A stretch of 64,000 nt of DNA from Lewinellaceae bacterium. Lineage in GTDB: Bacteria; Bacteroidota; Bacteroidia; Chitinophagales; Saprospiraceae. The notes beneath the pieces are model-generated. The model worked only from the letters and a program-made list of their open reading frames with translations. It was not told where the DNA came from and did no database searches. The stretch covers positions 1 to 64,000 of the forward strand of contig JADJFA010000004.1 of assembly GCA_016708875.1 (NCBI GenBank), read 5' to 3'. This document shows positions 8,428-16,797 of this stretch, one piece after another. The position numbers and the translations under genes are program-made. The number at the start of each line of letters is the position of its first letter. Position 1 is the stretch's first letter.

Positions 8428-9072
8428 TTATTTTTGGTTGATAAACCCTTGTTTCTGAAGGTATTCGGCCAGGCGTTTGTAATTGTCTTTTAGCTCTTTC
8501 TCACGAGCCATTGCAGAGCTGGTCATATTAAACATGAGCATTTTTTGCAGGCGTCCAGTGTTTGAAATTTCATTCGTTGCAGGCGAGTACAAAGCTTCGT
8601 CTATCTGACGAAAGTGATTTTGAATTTCGATGTGCAATACATCCAGCGCAGATAAAAGTGACAGCAGTTCAAAATTGTATTTTACCACCTCATTGCTTAA
8701 AAACCGGCTTAATGAAGTCGTTTTTAAGATTGGTTTGGGGATATAGGGTGGTTGAGAGGCAATTTCCATAAGTGTAGACGTAGAATCGTAGCGATGGCGC
8801 ATCAAAATTTTAAGCAAAATATCCTGTTGGGCCAAGGTATTGTCAATTTCCGTGATATTTTCCAAATGCTCCTGGCTAAGGCTTTGTAAGATCTCGGACA
8901 ACTGCTTATGCGCCTTGTGCTCCTCATACATACGATCCACGGAAAAAGCCAGCATAATACTCAATGTGGTAGTCAGGACACTTCTTACAAACCAGTGTTC
9001 GGCCCAAACTACTAATCGATTTTTGATCTTTCTCCAGTCAAATTTTGTTTCTTTTGCATAAAATAACCTCAA
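8428..9072 (-). CDS. Hypothetical protein with one membrane segment and a helical domain
   Basis: About 214 residues from a TTG at 9072; no ATG is available near the N-terminus, and the frame stays open to 9123. One membrane helix (WFVRSVLTTTLSIMLAFSVDRMYEE) precedes a long helical region (LSEILQSLSQEHLENITEIDNTLAQQDILLKIL...). The TM-then-helices layout recalls the DUF6090-type small membrane proteins of Bacteroidota, but I see no firm match. A CACCTTTG box on the minus strand at 9093-9100 supports the downstream start. Function unknown. Confidence 0.5.
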   Translation of the reverse strand: MRLFYAKETKFDWRKIKNRLVVWAEHWFVRSVLTTTLSIMLAFSVDRMYEEHKAHKQLSEILQSLSQEHLENITEIDNTLAQQDILLKILMRHRYDSTSTLMEIASQPPYIPKPILKTTSLSRFLSNEVVKYNFELLSLLSALDVLHIEIQNHFRQIDEALYSPATNEISNTGRLQKMLMFNMTSSAMAREKELKDNYKRLAEYLQKQGFINQK

Positions 9073-9201
9073 GAGTTTAAAACAAACGGGCGCAAAGGTG
9101 ACTTTGGAGTAGGTGAAATACAAGAATCAAGTAATGATATCTCTAAAATCTGCAAACGCTCACCCTATTTTACCGCCGAAATTGACCAACGATATCTAGA
9201 A

Positions 9202-10163
9202 ATGAAAAACCGTGCCTTTCGAGTCCTGCTTTTGTTGTCCACCCTTTGGCTCCCTATTTCCGGGTTTGCCCAGGCCGACACAGTGTCCGTAGGCGTATTC
9301 GTCAAAGACATTTATGACATTAATCTGAGTGAAAAGAGTTTTTCTGCCCAGTTTTGGGTATGGTTCAATTTTTCCAACGGAGGATTGAATCCTTTAGAGA
9401 GCCTTGAAATCCCGAATGCCAAGGAATTCAGCAATCCGAACGACTTTACAGATACCATCCCTGAAAAAGACCTCTATTGGTATGGTAAAAGTTACACTGC
9501 TGTGCTCAAAAAAGAGTGGGACATCCGGCGTTTCCCCTTCGACAAACAGAAAATGACCATCGAATTGGAAGAAAGCGATCACGACATTGAGTCGCTGGTG
9601 TATGTGGCCGACAAAGTCAATACCCAACTGGATGCAGCATTGAGCCTTAGTAATTGGGAAATTACAGGATTTGAAATCCTGGCTGGCTCCAAACAATACA
9701 ATTCAAGCTTTGGTGACCCCGAATTAGCAGAAGCAAGCACCTACGCCCACGCGGAACTGAACATCTACATCAAGCGACATTCATTTGGGTTGTTTTTTTC
9801 CCTGTTCACAGGGATGTATGTCGCTTTTTTCATCTCCTGGTTGGTCTTTTTTATTGAGCCTCAGTATGTTGACCCCCGTTTCGGATTGTCAGTGGGTGGC
9901 CTTTTTGCCTCTGTCGGAAACAAATATATCGTGGACTCTGTGCTTCCTCAATCTACCACTTTCACTTTGGTGGACAAACTTCATATCCTAACTTTTCCTT
10001 CCTGCTATTGTGCATCGTGATGTCGGTGATATCGCTCCGCCTTTGGAAAAATGGCAAACAGCAAGAATCGGCGCGGTTTGATCGCCGAGCATGGAAGGTC
10101 ATTCTTTTTCTTTACTTATTAGCTAATATTGGGCTGATTTGGGGAGCTAGCAGGGGTGGGTGA
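9202..10163 (+). CDS. Pentameric ligand-gated ion channel family protein (Cys-loop superfamily), frameshifted
   Basis: A signal peptide (residues 1-24, ...PISGFAQ) precedes a beta-rich extracellular domain with the family marker WDIRRFPFDKQ at about residue 110. It lacks the Cys-loop disulfide, as prokaryotic members do. Then come TM1 (FGLFFSLFTGMYVAFFISW), TM2 (FGLSVGGLFASVGNKYIVD) and the start of TM3 (FTLVDKLHILTF). The frame breaks at a T-run near 9990. With one more T, TM3 continues as SFLLLCIVMSVISLRLW and TM4 as WKVILFLYLLANIGLIWG, ending at 10163 (about 320 residues). The ligand is unknown. The annotation rests on the full fold order rather than on one motif. Confidence 0.82.
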
Positions 10164-10192
10164 TATTGGGATATTAGGATATTGCGTAGTAC

Positions 10193-10639
10193 TCAGGTGT
10201 TGAAAAGGAATTTCTTCACGTTCCACCAGCCTTTTTCAATGATGGCATCGTTCTTCTTGTAAAAATTGAGGGCAGGTTCGTTCCAGTCCAATACCTGCCA
10301 TTTTACCAGGCGACAGCCTCTGCGGCGACCTTCTTCGATAAAATCATCGTATAATTTTTGACCCACTCCGAAGCGGCGGTACTGCTCGTTTACCACAAAA
10401 TCGTCGAGGTAAAGCATCTTGCCTTTCCAGGAGGAATACATCATAAAGAAGAGCGTCATACCCACCACTTTGCCGTCCATTTCGGCAACATGGCTTTCAA
10501 AAAGGCCATTTCTGAAATCTTCGAGGTATTCTTCAGGTGTGGTGAACACAGCCTCGGGTTCTTTTTCATACACGGCCAGTTCATATACCAGTGCGTGAAT
10601 GGTTGGTTGTGGGTGTTGGTCAAATGTTGTTACTGTCAT
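10193..10639 (-). CDS. GNAT family N-acetyltransferase (SSAT-like)
   Basis: 148 residues from the ATG at 10639 (MTVTTFDQHPQ). GNAT motif A reads LDDFVVNEQYRRFGVGQKLYDDF, with the acetyl-CoA loop RRFGVG. It is followed by CRLVKWQVLDWNEPALNFYKK, the pattern of diamine/spermidine N1-acetyltransferase-like members (VLDWN.PA..FY). The acceptor is probably a primary amine (inferred). Its start lies inside the end of the upstream DUF1801 gene (20-bp overlap), suggesting coupled translation. Confidence 0.85.
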   Translation of the reverse strand: MTVTTFDQHPQPTIHALVYELAVYEKEPEAVFTTPEEYLEDFRNGLFESHVAEMDGKVVGMTLFFMMYSSWKGKMLYLDDFVVNEQYRRFGVGQKLYDDFIEEGRRRGCRLVKWQVLDWNEPALNFYKKNDAIIEKGWWNVKKFLFNT

Positions 10640-11039
10640 AATCGTTAGTATTAATCCCGTTGTCAAGAATCACCGCCTCGTGTAAAATTTCCAAAAAAAG
10701 GGCTTCCTGAACATCTTTTTCTGCCAAAACTGCAATGTACGCCACTTCTTTTCGGTCACCTAAATACAGTAATCCATGTTCGTTGGAGAGCAAATTTCCA
10801 CGATTGAATCCAAAATTCACCCCTTCTTTTACACCGCTGTACGGCAGGCTGGAGGGGTAGAGAAAACAAACCCTTTTTCGGCCTTTGTAAAAAGGAGCAC
10901 CGTAAGCCCAGGTTTCTTTCAATGTAGGAAAATTTTGCAGGATTAAATTCCTGATTCGCAAACATATTGCCTGTTCGCTTGGCAAGAGCGCATCCAGGAA
11001 GCTGTCAAAATCTCTGTGTTTGGCAAATTTCACGCTCAA
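10620..11039 (-). CDS. DUF1801 domain-containing protein
   Basis: 139 residues. The N-terminal text FLDALLPSEQAICLRIRNLILQNFPTLKETWAYGAPFYKGRKRVCFLYP is the YdhG/DUF1801 pattern (a small alpha-beta fold with an aromatic pocket), followed by GVNFGFNRGNLL. No catalytic motif is known for the family. It forms a two-gene operon with the overlapping GNAT gene. Confidence 0.82.
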   Translation of the reverse strand: MSVKFAKHRDFDSFLDALLPSEQAICLRIRNLILQNFPTLKETWAYGAPFYKGRKRVCFLYPSSLPYSGVKEGVNFGFNRGNLLSNEHGLLYLGDRKEVAYIAVLAEKDVQEALFLEILHEAVILDNGINTNDYDSNNI

Positions 11040-11159
11040 AGATTCGATAAGTTTTTAAAAAATTGCGCCGGCGACAACTGTTAATCGAAGGCGGGTGTTC
11101 ATCGTTCATACTTTATGGTTTATAGTTCCTACTTCATCGTTCATCGTTCAGGCAACGCC

Positions 11160-11167
11160 TATCTTTG
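11160..11167 (+). promoter_or_regulatory. Bacteroidota -7 box (TATCTTTG) before the GH3 gene
   Basis: TATCTTTG followed by CCCC lies 11 nt before the ATG at 11179. It fits the Bacteroidota TAnnTTTG consensus and implies a very short leader. It is the main reason for choosing ATG 11179 over the in-frame upstream start at 11095. Confidence 0.55.
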
Positions 11168-11178
11168 CCCCTAGATTT

Positions 11179-12720
11179 ATGAATTCGATTATCAACCTGG
11201 CAGTAAAACAATACCTTTCTCGACGCATGAAGCGTATTGAGCGGTATATGATGCATCCTGAAGAGGCTCAGGAGCGTTGGCTGCTCCGTTTGCTGGATCG
11301 TGCCCGCGACACCGAACAGGGACGCCAATGGGAGTTTGCGAGTATCCGCACCCCTGAACAGTTTGCGAAAATAGTGCCAGCAAAGGATTACGATGCGGTT
11401 AAAGACGATATCTCCCGAATGATGCGCGGTGAACGCAATGTCCTGTGGCCCAATGAAATAAACTGGTATTCCAAAAGCAGCGGTACTACCAGCGACAAAA
11501 GTAAATTCATCCCGGCACCTTATGGCAACCTTTTCAATTGTCATCTCGCGGGTGCATGGGACTGCCTTGCCTTGCTTTATGCCAACAAGCCAGATATGCA
11601 GGCATTCCGCTACAAGCACCTGATTGTCCCGGGCAGTTTTCAAACCTTGCCAGAGTATCCCAAAACCCGTTTTGGTGATGTCAGCTCAATTCTGGTGCAA
11701 CACATGCCTACCATCGGACGACTGTTTTATACGCCTGATGCTCAAACCAACTTGCTCCCCAACTTCGAAGAAAAGCTCCATCGAATTGCTGAAATAACCA
11801 GCAAACAGCAGGATATCTGCCTATTCGGAGGCGTGCCGACCTGGCTGATCGTGCTTTTCAGACTTATCCTTGAAAAATCCGGGAAACAAAACATGCTCGA
11901 AGTATGGCCCAAACTTCAGGCGTATATGCATGGCGGAGTAGGCTTTGATCCGTATCGGGAGACCTTCCGGGAATTGATTCCAAGCGATGATTTTGTCTAT
12001 CAGGAAGCCTATAATGCATCAGAAGGGTTTTTCGGCGCACAATGTGATCTGAATCAAAATGATCTGCTCCTGCTGGTTGACAATGGCGTTTTTTACGAGT
12101 TTATCCCATCAAACGAATGGGATGCGGAACACCCTAAAACGGTGCTTTTACCGGATGTGAAGTTGGGCGAAAACTACGCCGTAATGATTTCGGCGAATAA
12201 TGGCCTGTTCCGTTATAAACTTGGCGACACCATCATGTTCACGCGTCGCTACCCATTCTGTTTTCAAATCACTGGCCGCACCAAACAGTTTATCAATGCA
12301 TTCGGCGAAGAAGTGATGGTGGGTGATGCCGACAAAGCCCTCACCGAGGCGTGTCGCCAAATGAATGCCGCTGTGACCGAATATACCGCTGCACCCGTTT
12401 ATTTTTCAGCAGAGAAAGAACGCGGGGGGCATGAATGGGTAGTAGAGTTTGAAAAAGAGCCCTCTGATATGGAACGCTTCAACCAAGTGCTGGATGAGTC
12501 GCTACAACGCATCAATTCCGATTACGAAGCCAAACGGTACAAAGGCATGGCGCTTGATCGCCTGCTACTCAACTCAGTGCCAAAGGGCACTTTTATACGC
12601 TGGATGCGGGCAAGGGGTAAATTTGGCAACCAAAACAAGGTGCCGCGCCTCGCCAATCACCGGCAATATGTGGAAGAGTTGATTCGGTTTGCTTCGGAAG
12701 GCGAACGCGCCGCTTTTTGA
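11179..12720 (+). CDS. GH3 auxin-responsive promoter family protein
   Basis: 513 residues from ATG 11179 (MNSIINLAVKQYL). GH3 family hallmarks are the nucleotide-binding motif WYSKSSGTTSDKSKFIP (about residue 95), the QEAYNASEGFFGAQ motif (about 275) and ANNGLFRYKLGDTI (about 340). In plants GH3 enzymes adenylate a carboxylate and join it to an amino acid. The bacterial substrate is unknown, so only an acyl-acid amido synthetase fold is inferred. No signal peptide after start correction. Confidence 0.88.
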   Translation: MNSIINLAVKQYLSRRMKRIERYMMHPEEAQERWLLRLLDRARDTEQGRQWEFASIRTPEQFAKIVPAKDYDAVKDDISRMMRGERNVLWPNEINWYSKSSGTTSDKSKFIPAPYGNLFNCHLAGAWDCLALLYANKPDMQAFRYKHLIVPGSFQTLPEYPKTRFGDVSSILVQHMPTIGRLFYTPDAQTNLLPNFEEKLHRIAEITSKQQDICLFGGVPTWLIVLFRLILEKSGKQNMLEVWPKLQAYMHGGVGFDPYRETFRELIPSDDFVYQEAYNASEGFFGAQCDLNQNDLLLLVDNGVFYEFIPSNEWDAEHPKTVLLPDVKLGENYAVMISANNGLFRYKLGDTIMFTRRYPFCFQITGRTKQFINAFGEEVMVGDADKALTEACRQMNAAVTEYTAAPVYFSAEKERGGHEWVVEFEKEPSDMERFNQVLDESLQRINSDYEAKRYKGMALDRLLLNSVPKGTFIRWMRARGKFGNQNKVPRLANHRQYVEELIRFASEGERAAF

Positions 12721-12790
12721 TTTTACCAAAATGACACCGCTACGCGGTTTTAGTTGAAAACTAAAGGCCGGCTTCAATTAGATATTTCCT

Positions 12791-15700
12791 ATGAATAAAT
12801 TACTCCTACTGGCATTTTTGCTCTCCCCGCTTTACCTCCTCGCCCAACCAAAAATACAGCTTGTCAATTTTGCCACTGGATTCGACCTCCCGGTGGACAT
12901 CGCGCATTGTGGCGACAGCCGACTTTTTGTGGTAGAAAGGGAGGGTGTTATTTGGGTGCTCGATAGTCTCGGCAACCGCCTCGATACTTTACTGAACATT
13001 GACCCAAGGGTAAATTCAGGGCAGAACGAACAGGGGCTGCTAGGCTTGGCCTTTGATCCTAACTATGCCCAAAACGGCTATTTTTATGTAAATTATACAA
13101 AAAATGGAGCCGGAGATACCCGTGTCGCACGGTTTTCAGTAAAGCCGAATAACCCTAATGAGGCCAACCCGAACTCAGAATTGACCATTATAGAGCAAAG
13201 CCAGCCATATTGGAATCACAACGGCGGATGCCTTCGATTTGGTCCGGCCGGGTTTCTCTACATCGGCCTTGGCGATGGCGGCAGCGGTGGTGACCCGGAG
13301 AATAACGGACAAAACAAATTGACTTTTCTTGGCAAAATGCTCCGTATTGATGTAAAAAACAGCAATGCTTCGCAACCCTACGTAGTGCCTCCAACCAATC
13401 CTTTTGTTGGAAACGCTCAATACAAACCTGAAATATGGTCCTTGGGCTGGCGCAACCCATGGCGTTTTTCCTTCGACCGGCTCACGGGCGATATGTGGAT
13501 TGGTGACGTAGGTCAGAATTTGTGGGAAGAAGTTGACTTTGAACCCGCCAATACACCTGGACTGAACTATGGCTGGCGATGCTACGAAGGGTTGCATCCG
13601 TATAATACAACTGGATGTCAGCCAGCCAGTGCGTACGTCAGTCCATTTTTCGAATATTCACATTCGGGCGGCAATGGATGTTCCGTCACGGGTGGCTTTA
13701 TCTATCGCGGAAGCAAATACCCGGATCTCTATGGATGTTACCTTTTTGCGGATTATTGCAGCGGTAGGTGGTGGTACACCCGGCGGAATAGCGACGGAAC
13801 CTTCTCAACCGCTTTATTGGCCAATTTAACGGGTTATGAGTATAGCAGCTTAGGCGAAAATAAAGATGGCGAATTGTTTGTAACCCTGCTTTCCTCCGGC
13901 AGAGTGCAACGTGTGACGGAGCTTTGTTCTCCTTTTCAAGTTTCGGGTATGGCCAGTCCTGGAATTTGCCCTGGCTCCATGACTGGCGAGATTAACCTGA
14001 CTTCGACAGGCGCCACTGGTGCGGTAAGCTACACTTGGTCGAATGGCGCAACAAGCCAGAACCTGGTCGGACTTGGAGCGGGAATCTTCTCCGTTGAAGT
14101 AAAAGATGCAAACAATTGCCTCCGGCGCGACACTTTTGAAATCGTAGAGATTGGGCCAGGCACCCCAAGCCTGAATGCGAGCGACTCGACCATTTGCACC
14201 GATGGTTTGGTACAACTTACTGCTGGTAACCTAACAGATTCCAGTACAGTGATTTGGTACAATGGGGCCAATATTTTGGCGATGTCAATCGCTTCTAACT
14301 CAACCGCCACCTTTGATATAACAGAGCCGGGAGAATATTCCGTTTTTGTAAGCGATACGCTTTGCCCGGCCTCCTCCCCCATCGCTAGTATTGTAAAAAT
14401 CGGGCCGGACACGCCAATTTTGACCACGAGCGACTCCGTAATCTGTGCCAATGGCTCAGCAATACTGACCGCCAGCAACCTGCCCGTGCCCAGCACATTG
14501 ACCTGGTATAATGGGGCAAATATTGTGGCGACCACAAATGAAACGGCCTCCACCGCCACACTTGATATAACGCAGCCCGGAGACTATTCAGTAATCATAA
14601 ACGATCCGATTTGTATAGTTTCCTCCTCCAATGTCGGTATTGTAAAGATTGGGCCTGACAATCCAGGCCTCAGTGCCAGTGCCACCGTTATTTGCCCCAA
14701 TGGCACGGTACAATTGACCGCCAGTAACCTTCCTGTACCCAGTTCTTTGACCTGGTATAATGGGGCAAACATTGTGGCAACCACTAATGAATCGACTTCG
14801 ACCGCAACGCTTGATGTAACGCAGCCGGGAGACTATTCTGTAGTTGTAAACGATCCGCTTTGCCCTGCCACCTCTTCCATCGTTAGTGTTGTTTTGATCG
14901 GTCCTGACAATCCAATTCTGACTGCCAGCGACTCGGTAATTTGCGCCAATGGCTCGGCCCAACTAATCGCCAGCAATGTACCGGTTCCGAGCACTCTGAT
15001 TTGGTATAATGGGCCAAATATTGTCGCAACCACCATTGCTTCGGCTTCGACTGACACGCTTAACATAACAGAGCCAGGTAACTATTCGGTAGTCATAAAC
15101 GATGCGCTTTGCCTGGCCCCCTCCTCAATTGTAAATATTGCACGCATAGGCCCAGACAGTCCAATCCTGGGTGCGAGCGATTTGGTAATTTGTGCCAATG
15201 GATCGGTACAACTGACAGCCAGTAACCTACCGGTAACCAGCACATTAACATGGTATAATGGAGCAAATATTGTGGCGAATACAAATGCTTCAGATTCAAC
15301 CGTCACACTTGATATAACCCAGCCGGGAGACTATTATGTAGTCATTAATGATGCACTTTGTCCGACTCCCTCTTCTATTGTTACTGTCACAAGAATTGGG
15401 CCGGACAATCCAATCCTGAGCGCGAGCGACTCCATAATTTGTCTCATTGGATCGGTAGATTTAATCGCGAGCGGCTTGCCCGTGCCCAGTACATTGACTT
15501 GGTTTAATGGGGCAAATATTGTTGCTACAACAAATGCTACTGATTCAATCGCCACTCTTGAAATTACGGAACCCGGAAACTATTCCGTCATCATAAACGA
15601 TGCAACGTGCCTCGCTCAATCCGGAGTTGTTCATATCATCAGAGTCGGACCTGACGATGCAATCTTGACTGCAAGTGACTCCGTGATTTGTGCCAATGGA

Positions 15701-16372
15701 ACGGTTCAGTTGGTTGCCAGCAACCTCCCTGTGCCCGCCACATTGACGTGGTACAATGGGTTTAATATTGTTGCAACCACCAATAGTTCGGACTCTACCG
15801 CCACCATTGAAATCACAATGCCAGGCAACTATACCGTCATTATTAATGATCCGGTATGCCTGAATTCCTCTCAAGTAGTCAGCATACTGGCAGATACCCC
15901 AATTGAACCTTTGATTGAATCCAATTACGACAGCCTGTACGCTTTGTCGCCCTGTTCTTCCTGCCAATGGCTTTACTATGGTCAACCCGTACCCGGCGCT
16001 ACAGGAATGTATCATATCGCGACGCAAGAAGGGATTTACAGCCTTCAAGTTACCTCCCCTAATGGTTGCCAATATATCTCTGAGGAGGTTTTTTTCTTGG
16101 AGGGCAATAGCAAACTTCCGGGTACTGTGCGCCATTTTTCGCTTTCGCCCAACCCTTCGGAACACACAGTTTTGTTGGAAATGGAATTGGAGAAAAACCA
16201 ACCAATCAAACTGTATCTGACCGATAGCGGTCAACGACAAGTGTATGCAAATGCCGTTGAGGGTCAAAAAATTGCGCTTCCGATAGACCTGAGCAACTTT
16301 CCCAGTGGCACGTACTTTTTAACGGTCAACATGGGAAACGGGAGTTTTGTGCGGAAACTAGTGAAGAAGTAA
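12791..16372 (+). CDS. Secreted PQQ-type sugar dehydrogenase with SprB-like repeat, seven 83-residue repeats and T9SS tail
   Basis: 1193 residues. Order: signal peptide (to about 19, LYLLAQ); glucose/sorbosone dehydrogenase beta-propeller (about 20-385) with WNHNGGCLRFG, GLGDGGSGGDP, WSLGWRNPWRFSFDRLTGD and GDVGQNLWEEVD; an SprB-type repeat (about 395-455, YTWSNGATSQNLVGL); seven 83-residue Ig-like repeats (14153-15895); a linker; and a C-terminal type-A sorting domain (FSLSPNPSEHTVLLE ... GTYFLTVNMGNGSFVRKLVKK). It is therefore exported by Sec and then T9SS, and would oxidise sugars or aldoses at the cell surface (substrate unknown). It is a close paralogue of the gene at 16783, which lacks the seven repeats. 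Confidence 0.9.
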   Translation: MNKLLLLAFLLSPLYLLAQPKIQLVNFATGFDLPVDIAHCGDSRLFVVEREGVIWVLDSLGNRLDTLLNIDPRVNSGQNEQGLLGLAFDPNYAQNGYFYVNYTKNGAGDTRVARFSVKPNNPNEANPNSELTIIEQSQPYWNHNGGCLRFGPAGFLYIGLGDGGSGGDPENNGQNKLTFLGKMLRIDVKNSNASQPYVVPPTNPFVGNAQYKPEIWSLGWRNPWRFSFDRLTGDMWIGDVGQNLWEEVDFEPANTPGLNYGWRCYEGLHPYNTTGCQPASAYVSPFFEYSHSGGNGCSVTGGFIYRGSKYPDLYGCYLFADYCSGRWWYTRRNSDGTFSTALLANLTGYEYSSLGENKDGELFVTLLSSGRVQRVTELCSPFQVSGMASPGICPGSMTGEINLTSTGATGAVSYTWSNGATSQNLVGLGAGIFSVEVKDANNCLRRDTFEIVEIGPGTPSLNASDSTICTDGLVQLTAGNLTDSSTVIWYNGANILAMSIASNSTATFDITEPGEYSVFVSDTLCPASSPIASIVKIGPDTPILTTSDSVICANGSAILTASNLPVPSTLTWYNGANIVATTNETASTATLDITQPGDYSVIINDPICIVSSSNVGIVKIGPDNPGLSASATVICPNGTVQLTASNLPVPSSLTWYNGANIVATTNESTSTATLDVTQPGDYSVVVNDPLCPATSSIVSVVLIGPDNPILTASDSVICANGSAQLIASNVPVPSTLIWYNGPNIVATTIASASTDTLNITEPGNYSVVINDALCLAPSSIVNIARIGPDSPILGASDLVICANGSVQLTASNLPVTSTLTWYNGANIVANTNASDSTVTLDITQPGDYYVVINDALCPTPSSIVTVTRIGPDNPILSASDSIICLIGSVDLIASGLPVPSTLTWFNGANIVATTNATDSIATLEITEPGNYSVIINDATCLAQSGVVHIIRVGPDDAILTASDSVICANGTVQLVASNLPVPATLTWYNGFNIVATTNSSDSTATIEITMPGNYTVIINDPVCLNSSQVVSILADTPIEPLIESNYDSLYALSPCSSCQWLYYGQPVPGATGMYHIATQEGIYSLQVTSPNGCQYISEEVFFLEGNSKLPGTVRHFSLSPNPSEHTVLLEMELEKNQPIKLYLTDSGQRQVYANAVEGQKIALPIDLSNFPSGTYFLTVNMGNGSFVRKLVKK
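14153..15895 (+). repeat. Seven tandem 249-bp coding repeats
   Basis: The conserved Gly codon opening each unit (GPDxP) falls at 14153, 14402, 14651, 14900, 15149, 15398 and 15647, an exact 249-bp period. Each unit reads like GPDNPILTASDSVICANG ... LTWYNGANIVATT ... PGDYSVVINDALC, with two conserved Cys. The units differ at many synonymous and some coding positions, so the array is not a very recent amplification. Confidence 0.95.
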
Positions 16373-16376
16373 CCTT

Positions 16377-16609
16377 ACATGAGTCACCCCAAATTTTATA
16401 ACATTAAGAATCCGTTCTGTTGCAACATCTAACTTGACATAATTTGAACCACAAAAGGCACAAAAGGACACAAAAGACCGTATCGTGCTCATTTTGTGCT
16501 CTTTTGTGCCTTTTGTGGTTCAAAGTACGCTACATGAGAAAAGTTGTACTTATTTGATGTTTTTACTTGAACAATTTTATATTGTTACAAAGTTCGGGGT
16601 GACTCATGT
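16377..16609. mobile_element. Candidate MITE-like element with 17-bp terminal inverted repeats
   Basis: The ends 16377-16393 (ACATGAGTCACCCCAAA) and 16593-16609 (TTCGGGGTGACTCATGT) are inverted copies with one mismatch, and they bound 233 bp with no ORF. A second inverted repeat (16443-16524) lies inside. It starts five bases after the stop of the first sugar dehydrogenase gene. No clear target duplication was found, so this could also be an elaborate terminator. Confidence 0.5.
16443..16524. repeat. 33-bp inverted repeat (acaaaag type)
   Basis: Arms 16443-16475 and 16492-16524 match at 31 of 33 positions, with a 16-nt loop. Each arm is built of repeated ACAAAAGG-like words. It is nested inside the longer inverted repeat at 16377-16609, between two co-directional paralogues. 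Confidence 0.9.
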
Positions 16610-16732
16610 CCATCGGCATTCGCCATTCGCAGACATCTGAGTGAATGTGCCTATTTACATGAAAGGCTTGGCTTTACCTTTAAGGCTGCTTTTCAATCAA
16701 ATTTTTCCCATGAATAAATTACTCTTTTTTTT

Positions 16733-16797
16733 ACCCGCCAAAGCCTTTTAGCGCCGTCGCGACGGCTTTACCCGCCATAGTCTTGACGACGGCGGGG
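16733..16797. repeat. CCCGCC/GGCGGG repeat inserted in a signal-peptide region
   Basis: Compared with its paralogue, the second dehydrogenase gene begins identically (ATGAATAAATTACTC at 16710). About 65 bp of CCCGCC...GGCGGGG repeat then interrupts it, before homology resumes at CTTTTGCTCTCC (16798). The insert has two head-to-tail subunits and brings an in-frame TAG at 16749-16751. Confidence 0.85.

Noticed and set aside
14153..15895. Long antisense open frames opposite the seven coding repeats (for example about 14029-14559 minus)
   Set aside because: They mirror the sense repeats; the sense strand has a clear domain structure and sorting signal, and the antisense products resemble nothing.
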